From assembly GCA_900769145.1 (NCBI GenBank), contig CAAGFN010000128.1, forward strand, positions 1 to 21,607: a stretch of 21,607 nt of DNA, in the 5' to 3' direction. The translations under genes were made by a program, and so were the position numbers. Below are positions 9,301 to 15,374 of this stretch, piece by piece; within the stretch, counting starts at the first letter, position 1; the number at the start of each line of letters is the position of its first letter. Origin of the DNA: Rikenellaceae bacterium. GTDB taxonomy: Bacteria; Bacteroidota; Bacteroidia; Bacteroidales; UBA932. The notes beneath the pieces were generated by a model. The model saw only the letters and a program-made list of their open reading frames with translations, ran no database searches and had not been told where the DNA came from.

Positions 9301-9400
9301 TGACGAGATGGAGAAGGGCGGGGACAAGACTGTATCCAAGAGCCTGAAAGACAGGCTTTTGGCATTGCTCCATTCCGTAAGCGGGGACTTTGAAGAATAG
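6314..9400 (+). CDS. DUF2723 GT-C-type membrane protein, putative protein O-mannosyltransferase-like
   Basis: This large protein of 1028 residues has many membrane segments in its first 600 residues and a soluble C-terminal half. After the first membrane helix the loop reads SASFWDCGEFIASSYKLEVG, then HPPGNP. The acidic residues Asp37 and Glu40, just after the first helix, resemble the first-loop acidic motif of GT-C glycosyltransferases. The soluble part includes ITHGDNDTFPLWYAQE near 640, and alpha-helical TPR-like segments at about 885-930. The family (DUF2723) includes the vertebrate TMEM260 protein O-mannosyltransferase; a matching role for the bacterial protein is inference. The acceptor and sugar donor are unknown. 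It is the first gene of the rightward operon, 8 bp before lepA and two genes before a family 2 glycosyltransferase. Confidence 0.85.
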   Translation: MNNKKFRLWNRIVAAVVTVIAAFTYLSTIEPSASFWDCGEFIASSYKLEVGHPPGNPVFQLIARFFTMFTDGSHAAIAVNVMSALCSALTIFLLYLTIVFFAKRLAGKPENGEYTVGQAVTIFGSAAVGALAYCFSDTFWFSAVEGEVYAMSSLFTALVVWAMTKWYEQADEPYANRWIILISFLMGLSIGVHLLNLLAIPVLVFLFYYRRREDGHYTFKEYLKIMLIAVAILGALVFVIIPYLPKVAAYVDLFFVNSLGLPYNSGAAFFMLALIGILFYGAFWTYRKGKVVLNTIILSLTTIVIGFSVFAVVIIRSNVMPPTNEYQPDNAFTLVRYLSREQYGSTPLLYGQYYGAPYSLNNSKYWAPLNGKYKHVDSPADPEYYSSGKMLFPRMWNGGDQKYIRFYESYTGGKGRVIPDADYKKPSFWANMKFFFDFQLNWMYWRYFMWNFAGRQNDIHSPSPGELFYGNWESGIKFIDNIRLGDQSNAPALLSENKGKNHYYLLPLLLGVMGIFFQFERDKRGCWLTFLLFFMTGIAIVLYLNQPPYQVRERDYAYAGSFYAFCIWIGLAVMGLYEWIGGKLKDKYPAATAGVFTAACLFVPGLMAQQNWDDHDRSNRRTAVEMARNYLNSVGEQGILITHGDNDTFPLWYAQEVEDVRTDVRICNTSLLGTDWHIGQMKWACNKSKPLDLSVGEEQYLYGTNDAVYIYDTRDQVIPIKAVMEVFKHPDAKLMLESGKSVDYIVSHKISVPVNKENALKYGIVPAEFADLIQDEIILEIPAKKSYITKPELFMLDLLSNYQWDRPIHLLSQGGDINIGLKDYLMYEGFSSKLVPFRNKIGNIDPGKVSVDILYDKMMNVYSWDALRRNDYDVDYQNYYTFLGVLPQRELFVTTATSLLKAGDKERALEILDKCQESLPDNVWPLESIPLGFTTNDYMVVNMVKLYYEAGCPEKATELGGKLGEELLKSAAFYLDFFDYADGEFDTVCQFMSFLIDEMEKGGDKTVSKSLKDRLLALLHSVSGDFEE

Positions 9401-9408
9401 AATTATTT

Positions 9409-11199
9409 ATGAAGAATATCAGGAACTTCTGCATTATCGCACACATTGACCACGGCAAGAGTACTCTGGCCGACAGGCTCATTGAGCTGACACAGACCTT
9501 GGGTGCGAGGGAAATGGAGAACCAGGTACTGGATGACATGGACCTTGAGAAGGAGAAAGGCATCACCATCAAGAGCCATGCGATTCAGATGGAGTACAAT
9601 TACAAGGGCGAGAAGTACATTCTCAACCTGATTGATACTCCGGGCCACGTGGACTTCTCCTACGAGGTATCCCGCTCCATCGCCTCCTGTGAGGGAGCGC
9701 TGCTGGTGGTGGATGCATCGCAAGGTGTTCAGGCACAGACTATTTCAAACCTTTACCAGGCCATTGAGCATGGGCTTGAAATCATCCCGGTGCTGAACAA
9801 GATTGACATGGATTCGGCACGCCCGGAAGTGGTCACGGACGAGGTCTGCGACCTGCTGGGTTGCAAGCCGGAGGAGGTCTATAAGGTGTCTGCGCGTACC
9901 GGAGAGGGTGTTCCGGAGATTCTGGATGCCATCGTGGAGAAGGTCCCGGCTCCCCAGGGCGACCCGGAGGCTCCGCTCCAGGCATTGATTTTCGACTCGG
10001 TGTTCAATTCGTTCCGGGGCATCATAGCCTATTTCAAAATCAAGAACGGCACCCTGCACAGCGGTGACAAGGTGAAGTTTTTCAATACCGGCCAGGAATA
10101 CACTGCCGACGAAATCGGCGTGCTGAAAATGAAGATGTGCCCTACCCAGGAGGTATCCTGCGGCAATGTGGGCTATATCATATCCGGCATCAAGACTGCG
10201 GCCGAGGTCAAGGTCGGTGACACCATCACCCATATTGCAAGGCCTTGCGCTGAGGCTATTGCCGGCTTCGAGGAGGTAAAACCAATGCTTTTCGCCGGAA
10301 TGTACCCTGTCCAGGCCGACAAATACGAGGAACTCCGTTCGACTCTGGAGAAGTTCCAGCTCAATGACGCGTCGTTCGTCTATGAGCCTGAGTCGTCATT
10401 GGCCCTGGGCTTCGGTTTCCGCTGCGGCTTCCTCGGTCTCCTGCATCTCGAAATCGTTCAGGAGAGGCTGTTCAGGGAGTTCAATATGGATGTGATTACG
10501 ACAGTGCCGAACGTTTCGTACAAGGTTTATACGACCAAGGACGAGTGCATTGACGTGCACAATCCGTCGGGGCTTCCGGCACCTACCCTCATTGACCATA
10601 TCGAGGAACCTTACATACGGGCGCAGATTATTACGAATACGGAGTTTTACGGACCGATAATGAAGCTCTGCATTGACAAGAGAGGCACTTTGATGGGTGA
10701 GCATTACATCACCGCCGACAGGGTGGAACTCACTTACGAGATGCCGCTCTCGGAGATTGTATTCGACTTCTATGACAAGCTCAAGTCCATCTCAAAAGGC
10801 TATGCCTCATTTGATTACCACGTGATGGGCTACCGTCCGGCCAAGCTCGTGAAGCTCGACATTCTCCTGAACGGAGACCCTGCCGATGCCCTTTCGTCAC
10901 TGATTCACGAGGACCACGCATACGACTTCGGAAGGAAAATCTGCCTGAAACTCAAGGACCTGATTCCGCGCCAGCAGTTCGACATCGCAATCCAGGCGGC
11001 CATCGGAGCGAAGATTATCGCCCGCGAGACAGTGCGCCAGGTGCGCAAGGACGTGACGGCGAAATGTTACGGAGGTGACGTGACGAGGAAGAGAAAACTT
11101 CTCGAGAAACAGAAGGAAGGCAAGAAGAGAATGCGCCAGATAGGTACTGTACAGGTGCCCCAGAGCGCATTCATGGCCGTTCTCAAACTTGATTCTTAG
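9409..11199 (+). CDS. lepA: Elongation factor 4 (LepA), ribosome back-translocating GTPase
   Basis: This 596-residue translational GTPase acts on ribosomes, with reported roles in back-translocation and 30S or initiation-related biogenesis. The G domain has the P-loop AHIDHGKST (11-19), an EKEKGITIKS switch I, DTPGH (76-80) and NKID (130-133). EF-G-like domains II and III follow, and the LepA-specific C-terminal domain carries the hallmark segment RETVRQVRKDVTAKCYGGDV and the basic RKRKLLEKQKEGKKRMRQIG tail. The absence of EF-G domain IV, the family length and the tail separate it from EF-G. It is 8 bp after the DUF2723 gene and 3 bp before the glycosyltransferase gene. All motifs expected for activity are intact. 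Confidence 0.98.
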   Translation: MKNIRNFCIIAHIDHGKSTLADRLIELTQTLGAREMENQVLDDMDLEKEKGITIKSHAIQMEYNYKGEKYILNLIDTPGHVDFSYEVSRSIASCEGALLVVDASQGVQAQTISNLYQAIEHGLEIIPVLNKIDMDSARPEVVTDEVCDLLGCKPEEVYKVSARTGEGVPEILDAIVEKVPAPQGDPEAPLQALIFDSVFNSFRGIIAYFKIKNGTLHSGDKVKFFNTGQEYTADEIGVLKMKMCPTQEVSCGNVGYIISGIKTAAEVKVGDTITHIARPCAEAIAGFEEVKPMLFAGMYPVQADKYEELRSTLEKFQLNDASFVYEPESSLALGFGFRCGFLGLLHLEIVQERLFREFNMDVITTVPNVSYKVYTTKDECIDVHNPSGLPAPTLIDHIEEPYIRAQIITNTEFYGPIMKLCIDKRGTLMGEHYITADRVELTYEMPLSEIVFDFYDKLKSISKGYASFDYHVMGYRPAKLVKLDILLNGDPADALSSLIHEDHAYDFGRKICLKLKDLIPRQQFDIAIQAAIGAKIIARETVRQVRKDVTAKCYGGDVTRKRKLLEKQKEGKKRMRQIGTVQVPQSAFMAVLKLDS

Positions 11200-11202
11200 G
11201 CA

Positions 11203-12042
11203 ATGGGACTGAAAGTGGCCATACTCCTGACCGTCTTCAACCGGAGGGAAAAGACATTGAAATGCCTCGATATCTGCTACCGCCAGATTGATGCGATGAA
11301 GAGCGAGGGCATCTATGATTTCCATATTTACATGGTCGATGACGGCAGCAGCGACGGGACTTCCGATGCTGTGAGGGAGTCTTTTCCGCAGACTTCCATA
11401 ATCCGCGGCAATGGTGGCCTGTACTGGAACCAGGGAATGAGACTGGCCTGGGACACGGCGGTGCTCCAATCCCCTGATTTCTATATCTGGATCAATGATG
11501 ACACCTTCCTTGAGCAGAATGCCCTGGGCACCCTGATGGAGACATCTAATTTTCTGAAGCACAAGGCAATAGTAGTGGGAACAGCTGAGGATTCGGAAGG
11601 CAGGCTGAGTTACGGAGGACGTACGAGATACGGCAAACTCGTGACCCCTGACCCTACCATTCCTGTTCCCTGCTGGACATTCAACGGGAATCTTGTATTG
11701 ATACCGGCATACGTTTACCGCATTCTTGGCAATCTGGACGAGCATTATCAGCACAGTTTCGGGGACTTCGACTACGGAGCCAGGGCTGCCGCTGCGAATA
11801 TTGTGAGGGTGGTGGCGCCGGGCGTATTGTGCAAATGCAGCCGGAACCCGGGTATACCTAAATGGAGGGACAGGAATTACCCTCTCCGCAGCAGGATTGC
11901 AAGCCTCCACAGTCCGAAAGGAAGACCTCCCAAGGAGCAGTTCCTCTACGATGTCCGCAGCCGGGGCTTCCTCTTCGCATTGATTCACGGCCTCTCTGTG
12001 GCAATAAAAGTATTCTTTCCTAAAAGGAACAATGATGAGTAA
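11203..12042 (+). CDS. Family 2 glycosyltransferase
   Basis: The 279-residue protein has a GT-A fold of family 2: the N-terminal strand VAILLTVFNRREKTLKCL, the nucleotide-binding DDGSSDGT (46-53), the GGLYWNQGMR loop and the metal-binding NDD (98-100, in IWINDDTF). The later HSFGDFDYGARAA segment supplies the likely catalytic acidic residues. No membrane helix is evident, so it probably acts at the cytoplasmic face. The sequence is of the rhamnosyltransferase-like type, but donor and acceptor cannot be predicted. Its start is 3 bp after the lepA stop and its end overlaps menA by 11 bp, so translation is coupled. Presence in one operon with the DUF2723 protein suggests, but does not show, a shared glycosylation route. 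Confidence 0.9.
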   Translation: MGLKVAILLTVFNRREKTLKCLDICYRQIDAMKSEGIYDFHIYMVDDGSSDGTSDAVRESFPQTSIIRGNGGLYWNQGMRLAWDTAVLQSPDFYIWINDDTFLEQNALGTLMETSNFLKHKAIVVGTAEDSEGRLSYGGRTRYGKLVTPDPTIPVPCWTFNGNLVLIPAYVYRILGNLDEHYQHSFGDFDYGARAAAANIVRVVAPGVLCKCSRNPGIPKWRDRNYPLRSRIASLHSPKGRPPKEQFLYDVRSRGFLFALIHGLSVAIKVFFPKRNNDE

Positions 12043-12949
12043 GATTTCGGCTTATATCAAATCAATGAGGCTGAGAACATTGCCGCTTTCCCTGGCTGGT
12101 GTCTGCCTCGGCATTATGCTGGCGGCGGCAGACTACAGGGTCGGGACTGCAACCATTGTCTGGATAATGCTTACAACCGTCTGCCTCCAGATTCTCTCGA
12201 ACATTTCCAATGAACTCGGCGATACCCTGAGCGGGGTGGATGGAGCCCAGCGTGTAGGCCCGCAGTATTCCCTCGGCGAGGGTGGGCTTACCGTGAGGGA
12301 AATGAAGTGGTTCATCCTCGTGACGGCTCTCTGCTGCATTGGAAGCGGTCTTATGATGATAAAGAGTTCTTTCGGGACGCTGTTCTCATTGGAATCAATC
12401 TGCCTGATGATGCTGGGAGCTGCCGCAATCGGAGGGGCTGTGAAATATACCCTGGGAAGGAATCCGTACGGTTACAGGGGGCTTGGAGACATTTTCGTAT
12501 TCACTTTCTTCGGCATTGTCTCAGTCCTCGGCGCCTATTTCGTGGCTGCGAGGGAGATTCCGGGATGGGTGACTGTCCTGCCTGCCGTCGCAATCGGATG
12601 TTTCAGCGTGGGAGTGCTGAATGTCAATAATATCCGCGACATGAAATCGGACGAGGGCCTGCGAATCACGACTCCTCTCCGGATTGGCGAGAGGAATGCA
12701 AAAATTTACCAGACAGGGCTGATTGTGGCCGGCTGGGCCTGCCTTCTGGCCTACAACCTGCTGAGGTTCCGGGACCCTTGGCATTACCTGTTCGTCATTA
12801 CCCTGCCGGTGTTTGTGCTGCATCTCGTCGGAGTATGGAAGAGGACCGGCAAGGATTTGGACCCGATGCTTCCGCTTCTGGTGCTTTCCACATTCGCATT
12901 GGCGCTTCTGATGGGCGGCGGTTATCTTATGTATCTAATTGAATTATAA
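12032..12949 (+). CDS. menA: 1,4-dihydroxy-2-naphthoate polyprenyltransferase
   Basis: This 305-residue integral membrane enzyme of the UbiA superfamily attaches the prenyl tail to dihydroxynaphthoate, making demethylmenaquinone. The first aspartate-rich motif is NISNELGDTLSGVD (57-70), followed by the MenA-type RVGPQYSLGEGGLT. The second is NNIRDMKSDEG (199-209), and between them lies the YRGLGDIFVFTFFG segment typical of MenA. About eight to nine hydrophobic helices are visible. Translation begins at one of two adjacent ATG codons (12032 or 12035), overlapping the glycosyltransferase end, and it stops 4 bp before metY. It implies menaquinone-based respiration. Other UbiA enzymes are possible in principle, but the GLGD segment makes MenA by far the best fit. 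Confidence 0.94.
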   Translation: MMSKISAYIKSMRLRTLPLSLAGVCLGIMLAAADYRVGTATIVWIMLTTVCLQILSNISNELGDTLSGVDGAQRVGPQYSLGEGGLTVREMKWFILVTALCCIGSGLMMIKSSFGTLFSLESICLMMLGAAAIGGAVKYTLGRNPYGYRGLGDIFVFTFFGIVSVLGAYFVAAREIPGWVTVLPAVAIGCFSVGVLNVNNIRDMKSDEGLRITTPLRIGERNAKIYQTGLIVAGWACLLAYNLLRFRDPWHYLFVITLPVFVLHLVGVWKRTGKDLDPMLPLLVLSTFALALLMGGGYLMYLIEL

Positions 12950-12953
12950 TACA

Positions 12954-14228
12954 ATGAAACATCTCGAGACAATTTGCGTCCAGGGCGGTTGGCAGCCGGG
13001 CAACGGTGAGCCGCGCGTCCTCCCGATTTACCAGAGTACGACATTCAAATACTCCTCGACCGAGGAGATGGCCGATCTCTTCGACCTGAAGAAGGAAGGC
13101 TATTTCTATACCAGGCTTGCGAATCCGACCAATGATGCTGTTGCCGCCAAAATCAATGAGCTCGAAGGCGGAGTAGGCTGCGTCCTGACTTCTTCCGGCC
13201 AGGCCGCCAACTTCTTCGCAGTGATGAACATCTGCTCGGCAGGTGACCATATCATTGCCGCGAACGCCATCTACGGAGGTACATTCAATCTTTTCGGTGT
13301 CACGTTGGAGAAGATGGGCATAAGCTGCACCTTCATTAACCAGAACAGCAGTGACGAGGAAATCGAAGCAGCATTCAGGCCTAATACGAAATGTCTTTTC
13401 GGCGAGACTATCTCCAATCCGGGCGGCGAGGTCTTCGACATTGAAAGGTTCGCAGGGATAGCCCACAGGCACGGTGTTCCGCTGATTGTGGACAATACGT
13501 TCGCTACTCCTGTCAATTGCAGGCCGTTCGAGTGGGGTGCCGATATCGTGACCCATTCCACGACCAAGTATATGGACGGTCACGCCACCCAGGTGGGCGG
13601 AGCGGTGATAGACAGCGGCAATTTCGACTGGAATGCCAATGCGGAGAGGTTCCCGGGGCTGTGTACTCCTGACGAGAGCTATCACGGCATTACCTACACC
13701 GAGTCTTTCGGCAGGAAGGCCTACATCACCAAGATTACGACCCAGCTTATGAGGGATCTCGGCTCAATTCCCGGCCCGATGAACTGCTTCCTGCTCAATC
13801 TGGGCCTTGAGACTCTCCACCTGAGGATGCCTCGTCATTGCGAGAATGCCCTGGCTGTAGCCAAGTGGCTGAAAGCCAATGATAAAGTGGCCTGGGTGCA
13901 TTATTGTGGCCTGGAGGATGACCCGTACCACGACCTCGCCCGGAAATATCTTCCGAACGGTTCCTGCGGCGTTCTAGCCTTCGGCCTGAAGGGCAGCCGC
14001 GAGGATGCGGTGAAGTTTATGGACAGCCTGAAGTTCGTGGCGATTGTGACCCACGTGGCAGATGCCCGTACCTGCATTCTCCATCCTGCCAGCCATACTC
14101 ACCGCCAGCTTACGGACCAGCAGCTAAAGGAAGCCGGCGTGGCCCCTGACCTGATGCGTCTTTCCGTCGGCATCGAGAACGTGGAGGACATCATAGCTGA
14201 CCTCAGCCAGGCTTTGGAGGAGGTTTAG
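12954..14228 (+). CDS. metY: O-acetylhomoserine sulfhydrylase (PLP-dependent Cys/Met metabolism enzyme)
   Basis: The 424-residue PLP enzyme probably converts O-acetylhomoserine and sulfide to homocysteine. It shows the Cys/Met-metabolism signature: the QSTTFKYSS strand, YTRLANPTND (about 52-61), the cofactor-stacking YGGTFNLF segment, VDNTFATPV, and the Schiff-base lysine in HSTTKYMDGHATQVGG (Lys205). The long insert around ERFPGLCTPDESYHGITY and the overall length fit MetY-type sulfhydrylases rather than the shorter cystathionine gamma-synthases (about 380-390 residues). The ATG at 12954 is preferred over an upstream TTG that lies inside menA. It is the last gene of the operon; a hairpin and palindromic repeats follow. 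MetX, its likely substrate supplier, is in the divergent unit at 2605-3627. Confidence 0.92.
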   Translation: MKHLETICVQGGWQPGNGEPRVLPIYQSTTFKYSSTEEMADLFDLKKEGYFYTRLANPTNDAVAAKINELEGGVGCVLTSSGQAANFFAVMNICSAGDHIIAANAIYGGTFNLFGVTLEKMGISCTFINQNSSDEEIEAAFRPNTKCLFGETISNPGGEVFDIERFAGIAHRHGVPLIVDNTFATPVNCRPFEWGADIVTHSTTKYMDGHATQVGGAVIDSGNFDWNANAERFPGLCTPDESYHGITYTESFGRKAYITKITTQLMRDLGSIPGPMNCFLLNLGLETLHLRMPRHCENALAVAKWLKANDKVAWVHYCGLEDDPYHDLARKYLPNGSCGVLAFGLKGSREDAVKFMDSLKFVAIVTHVADARTCILHPASHTHRQLTDQQLKEAGVAPDLMRLSVGIENVEDIIADLSQALEEV

Positions 14229-14235
14229 CGCAGCC

Positions 14236-14257
14236 GTGCAGGCTTCCCTTCCTGCAC
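14236..14257 (+). terminator. Hairpin after metY, possible terminator
   Basis: Seven base pairs, GTGCAGG (14236-14242) with CCTGCAC (14251-14257), enclose an 8-nt loop starting 8 bp after the metY stop codon. There is no T-run behind it, so intrinsic termination is uncertain; it may act as a 3'-end stabiliser together with the long inverted repeat that follows. Confidence 0.45.
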
Positions 14258-14262
14258 AGATA

Positions 14263-14405
14263 GAGGCTGACCAAAAAGCCTGTCATATCGAGCAAAACAC
14301 GCAGTGCGTAGTCGAGATATCTATTGAAAATCAGATTGTTATATAGATCTCTCCACTCGCTTCGCTCGGTCTGGATGACAGAAAATTGGCTTTTGGGTCA
14401 GCCTC
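14263..14405. repeat. BIME-like long inverted repeat
   Basis: The outer arms GAGGCTGACCAAAAAGCC (14263-14280) and, on the opposite strand, GAGGCTGACCCAAAAGCC (14405-14388) match in 17 of 18 positions. Further inward both arms carry TGTCAT, a CGAGC block and a GAGA(t)ATCT block, with a 7-nt insertion in the right arm. The whole 143-bp segment is therefore two related REP-like units facing each other, the arrangement called BIME in enterobacteria. It lies between metY and the repeat arrays and could fold into a long RNA or DNA hairpin. Confidence 0.75.
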
Positions 14406-14429
14406 AATTCGTACAGGGCATATTATTGA

Positions 14430-14556
14430 ACATAGCGTCATGCCCGGGCTTTCTGGTCAGGCATCCCAAAGCACATAGCGTTATGCCAGGCTTTCAGGGC
14501 CATCATCCCCGACAACATAGCGTCATACCCGGCCTGACCCGGAATCTTCTCGAAAC
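14430..14556 (+). repeat. Three tandem 42-43 bp repeats (class B REP-like)
   Basis: The phrase ACATAGCGTCATGCC, with small changes, begins at 14430, 14473 and 14515, giving spacings of 43 and 42 bp. Each unit continues with a GC-rich half-palindrome, best seen in the third as CCCGGCCTGACCCGG. Degenerate inverted copies of the same core occur at 15251-15276 and 16433-16449 on either side of the transposase gene. No coding sense was found. Confidence 0.7.
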
Positions 14557-14799
14557 GCACCATCCACGCTGAGGGGGCTTTTCAGGGATGGTGCGTCTTA
14601 CAAGGTGGCACTCTCCACGTCCCGGGCCTGCTTCGTGGATGGTACAGAATCCAAAGTGGCACCTTCCACGCTGGAGGCACTTATCGGGGACAGTGCAATG
14701 TCAAATGCCGGCACCTTCCACGCTAAAGCCCTGTATCGTGGAGGGTAAACGCATTCAAAGCGCACTCTCCACGCCGGGAGACCTAATCGTGGATGGTGC
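14557..14799 (+). repeat. Array of five 38-bp hairpin units with 51-bp period (class A REP)
   Basis: Units lie at 14557-14594, 14608-14645, 14659-14696, 14711-14748 and 14762-14799. All are exactly 38 bp, separated by 13, 13, 14 and 13 bp. Each begins GCAC(C/T)nTCCACG and most end with CGTGGA(t/g)GGT plus two bases, so each unit is an imperfect palindrome: unit 1 has a perfect 9-bp outer stem (GCACCATCC/GGATGGTGC). The short separators are also related (most carry TCAAAG-like text), so this is tandem duplication with drift, not CRISPR. A sixth unit of identical length lies just after the transposase gene at 16491-16528. A decayed extra copy may lie near 14815-14850. Confidence 0.85.
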
Positions 14800-15088
14800 C
14801 GTTAAGGATATTGCAGGCCTTGTGGATGGGATGAAGCGTGGACGTTTCGCCAACCTGAATGTCGCCGGCCAAGTGACAGGGCGAAGGCGTAGTTTTAAGG
14901 TAAGCCTTTTCGCAAAATGTCCCCGGAAAGGGCCGATTTGGTGACATTTCACTTGACATCCGGCAAAAGTCGGGGTGCGGGCGAGCCTTACGCAGAGCTC
15001 GGCGAAGCTACCTGGCTTTAGGCGACGGAGGTCGTTTATTCCGTCGCCAGTGCATGCAGACGAAGCGTGGTGGGAGTGACCTGTCTTC
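14800..15088. other. Non-coding stretch with further inverted repeats
   Basis: No convincing gene is present; open frames on both strands appear to be chance openings in repeat-rich sequence. Three structures are visible. GCGAAGGC (14881-14888) pairs with GCCTTTTCGC (14904-14913) with one bulged base. AAATGTC (14915-14921) pairs with GACATTT (14943-14949). GGCGACGGA (15021-15029) pairs perfectly with TCCGTCGCC (15040-15048) across a 10-nt loop. The stretch may be part of a longer interspersed repeat unit that ends in the 148-bp element beginning at 15089. Confidence 0.5.
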
Positions 15089-15236
15089 TTGCAATTCATC
15101 GCGCGGGGGTTGACACGGCACAGATATCTGTAAGCCAAGTTGCCCTGCTCGATGTCACGGAAATGACGCCATCGAGCGTCACTAATTGCCTCACAACTAT
15201 CCCGGTTGGGTTCACCCCCTGCCCGATGAATTGCAC
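15089..15236 (-). repeat. 148-bp palindrome-ended element, copy 1
   Basis: Read on the minus strand, this 148-bp block aligns without gaps to 16769-16916 at roughly three-quarters identity (about 108 of 148 by my hand count). The best conserved parts are the ends GTGCAATTCATCG and CGATGAATTGCA, which are inverted repeats of each other, and a central block TGACGCTCGATG followed by CGTCATTTCCGTGACA. The centre folds back on itself (GCTCGATG with CATCGAGC). The inverted ends extend outward to CCTGTC at 15080 and GACAGG at 15246. The perfect 12-bp palindrome ACAGATATCTGT lies at 15120-15131. It looks like a MITE-like or compound REP element. Confidence 0.75.
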
Positions 15237-15250
15237 GAGGGACAGGAGGG

Positions 15251-15276
15251 GATTCCCGGTCAGGCAAGGAATGACG
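15251..15276 (-). repeat. Class B REP-like fragment, inverted copy
   Basis: The reverse complement matches 14520-14545 (the third upstream unit, reading CGTCATACC and onward to GGAATC) in 22 of 26 positions. It lies in the opposite orientation, 4 bp beyond the extended end of the 148-bp element and about 100 bp before the transposase gene. Confidence 0.6.
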
Positions 15277-15298
15277 GAGAGAGCAGGCCATGACGGAG

Positions 15299-15363
15299 AG
15301 GTTAGACTGGATGGAGTAAAGGTTAGACAGGATGGTGTAAAGGTTAGACAGGGAATGACGTAA
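15299..15363 (+). repeat. 21-bp tandem repeat, three units
   Basis: Units AGGTTAGACTGGATGGAGTAA (15299-15319), a second with two differences (15320-15340) and a third of 23 bp (15341-15363) run head to tail. The third unit ends in GGGAATGACGTA, and the same 12 bases recur at 15371-15382, where they contain the first possible start codon of the transposase gene. Confidence 0.8.
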
Positions 15364-15374
15364 AGGGGCCGGGA

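Noticed and set aside
10897..11988. 363-codon frame opposite lepA and the glycosyltransferase gene
   Set aside because: It spans the junction of two well-supported genes on the plus strand and has no recognisable domain.
14557..14799. CRISPR array
   Set aside because: The period is regular, but the 38-bp units differ from one another, are palindromic across their whole length, and the 13-14 bp separators are related to each other and far too short for spacers; no cas gene is near.
14588..14944. 118-codon plus-strand frame, possible 17-residue-repeat protein
   Set aside because: 51 bp equals 17 codons, which makes the array look coding, but one step is 52 bp and breaks the frame, and the conserved feature is the palindrome, not the protein text.
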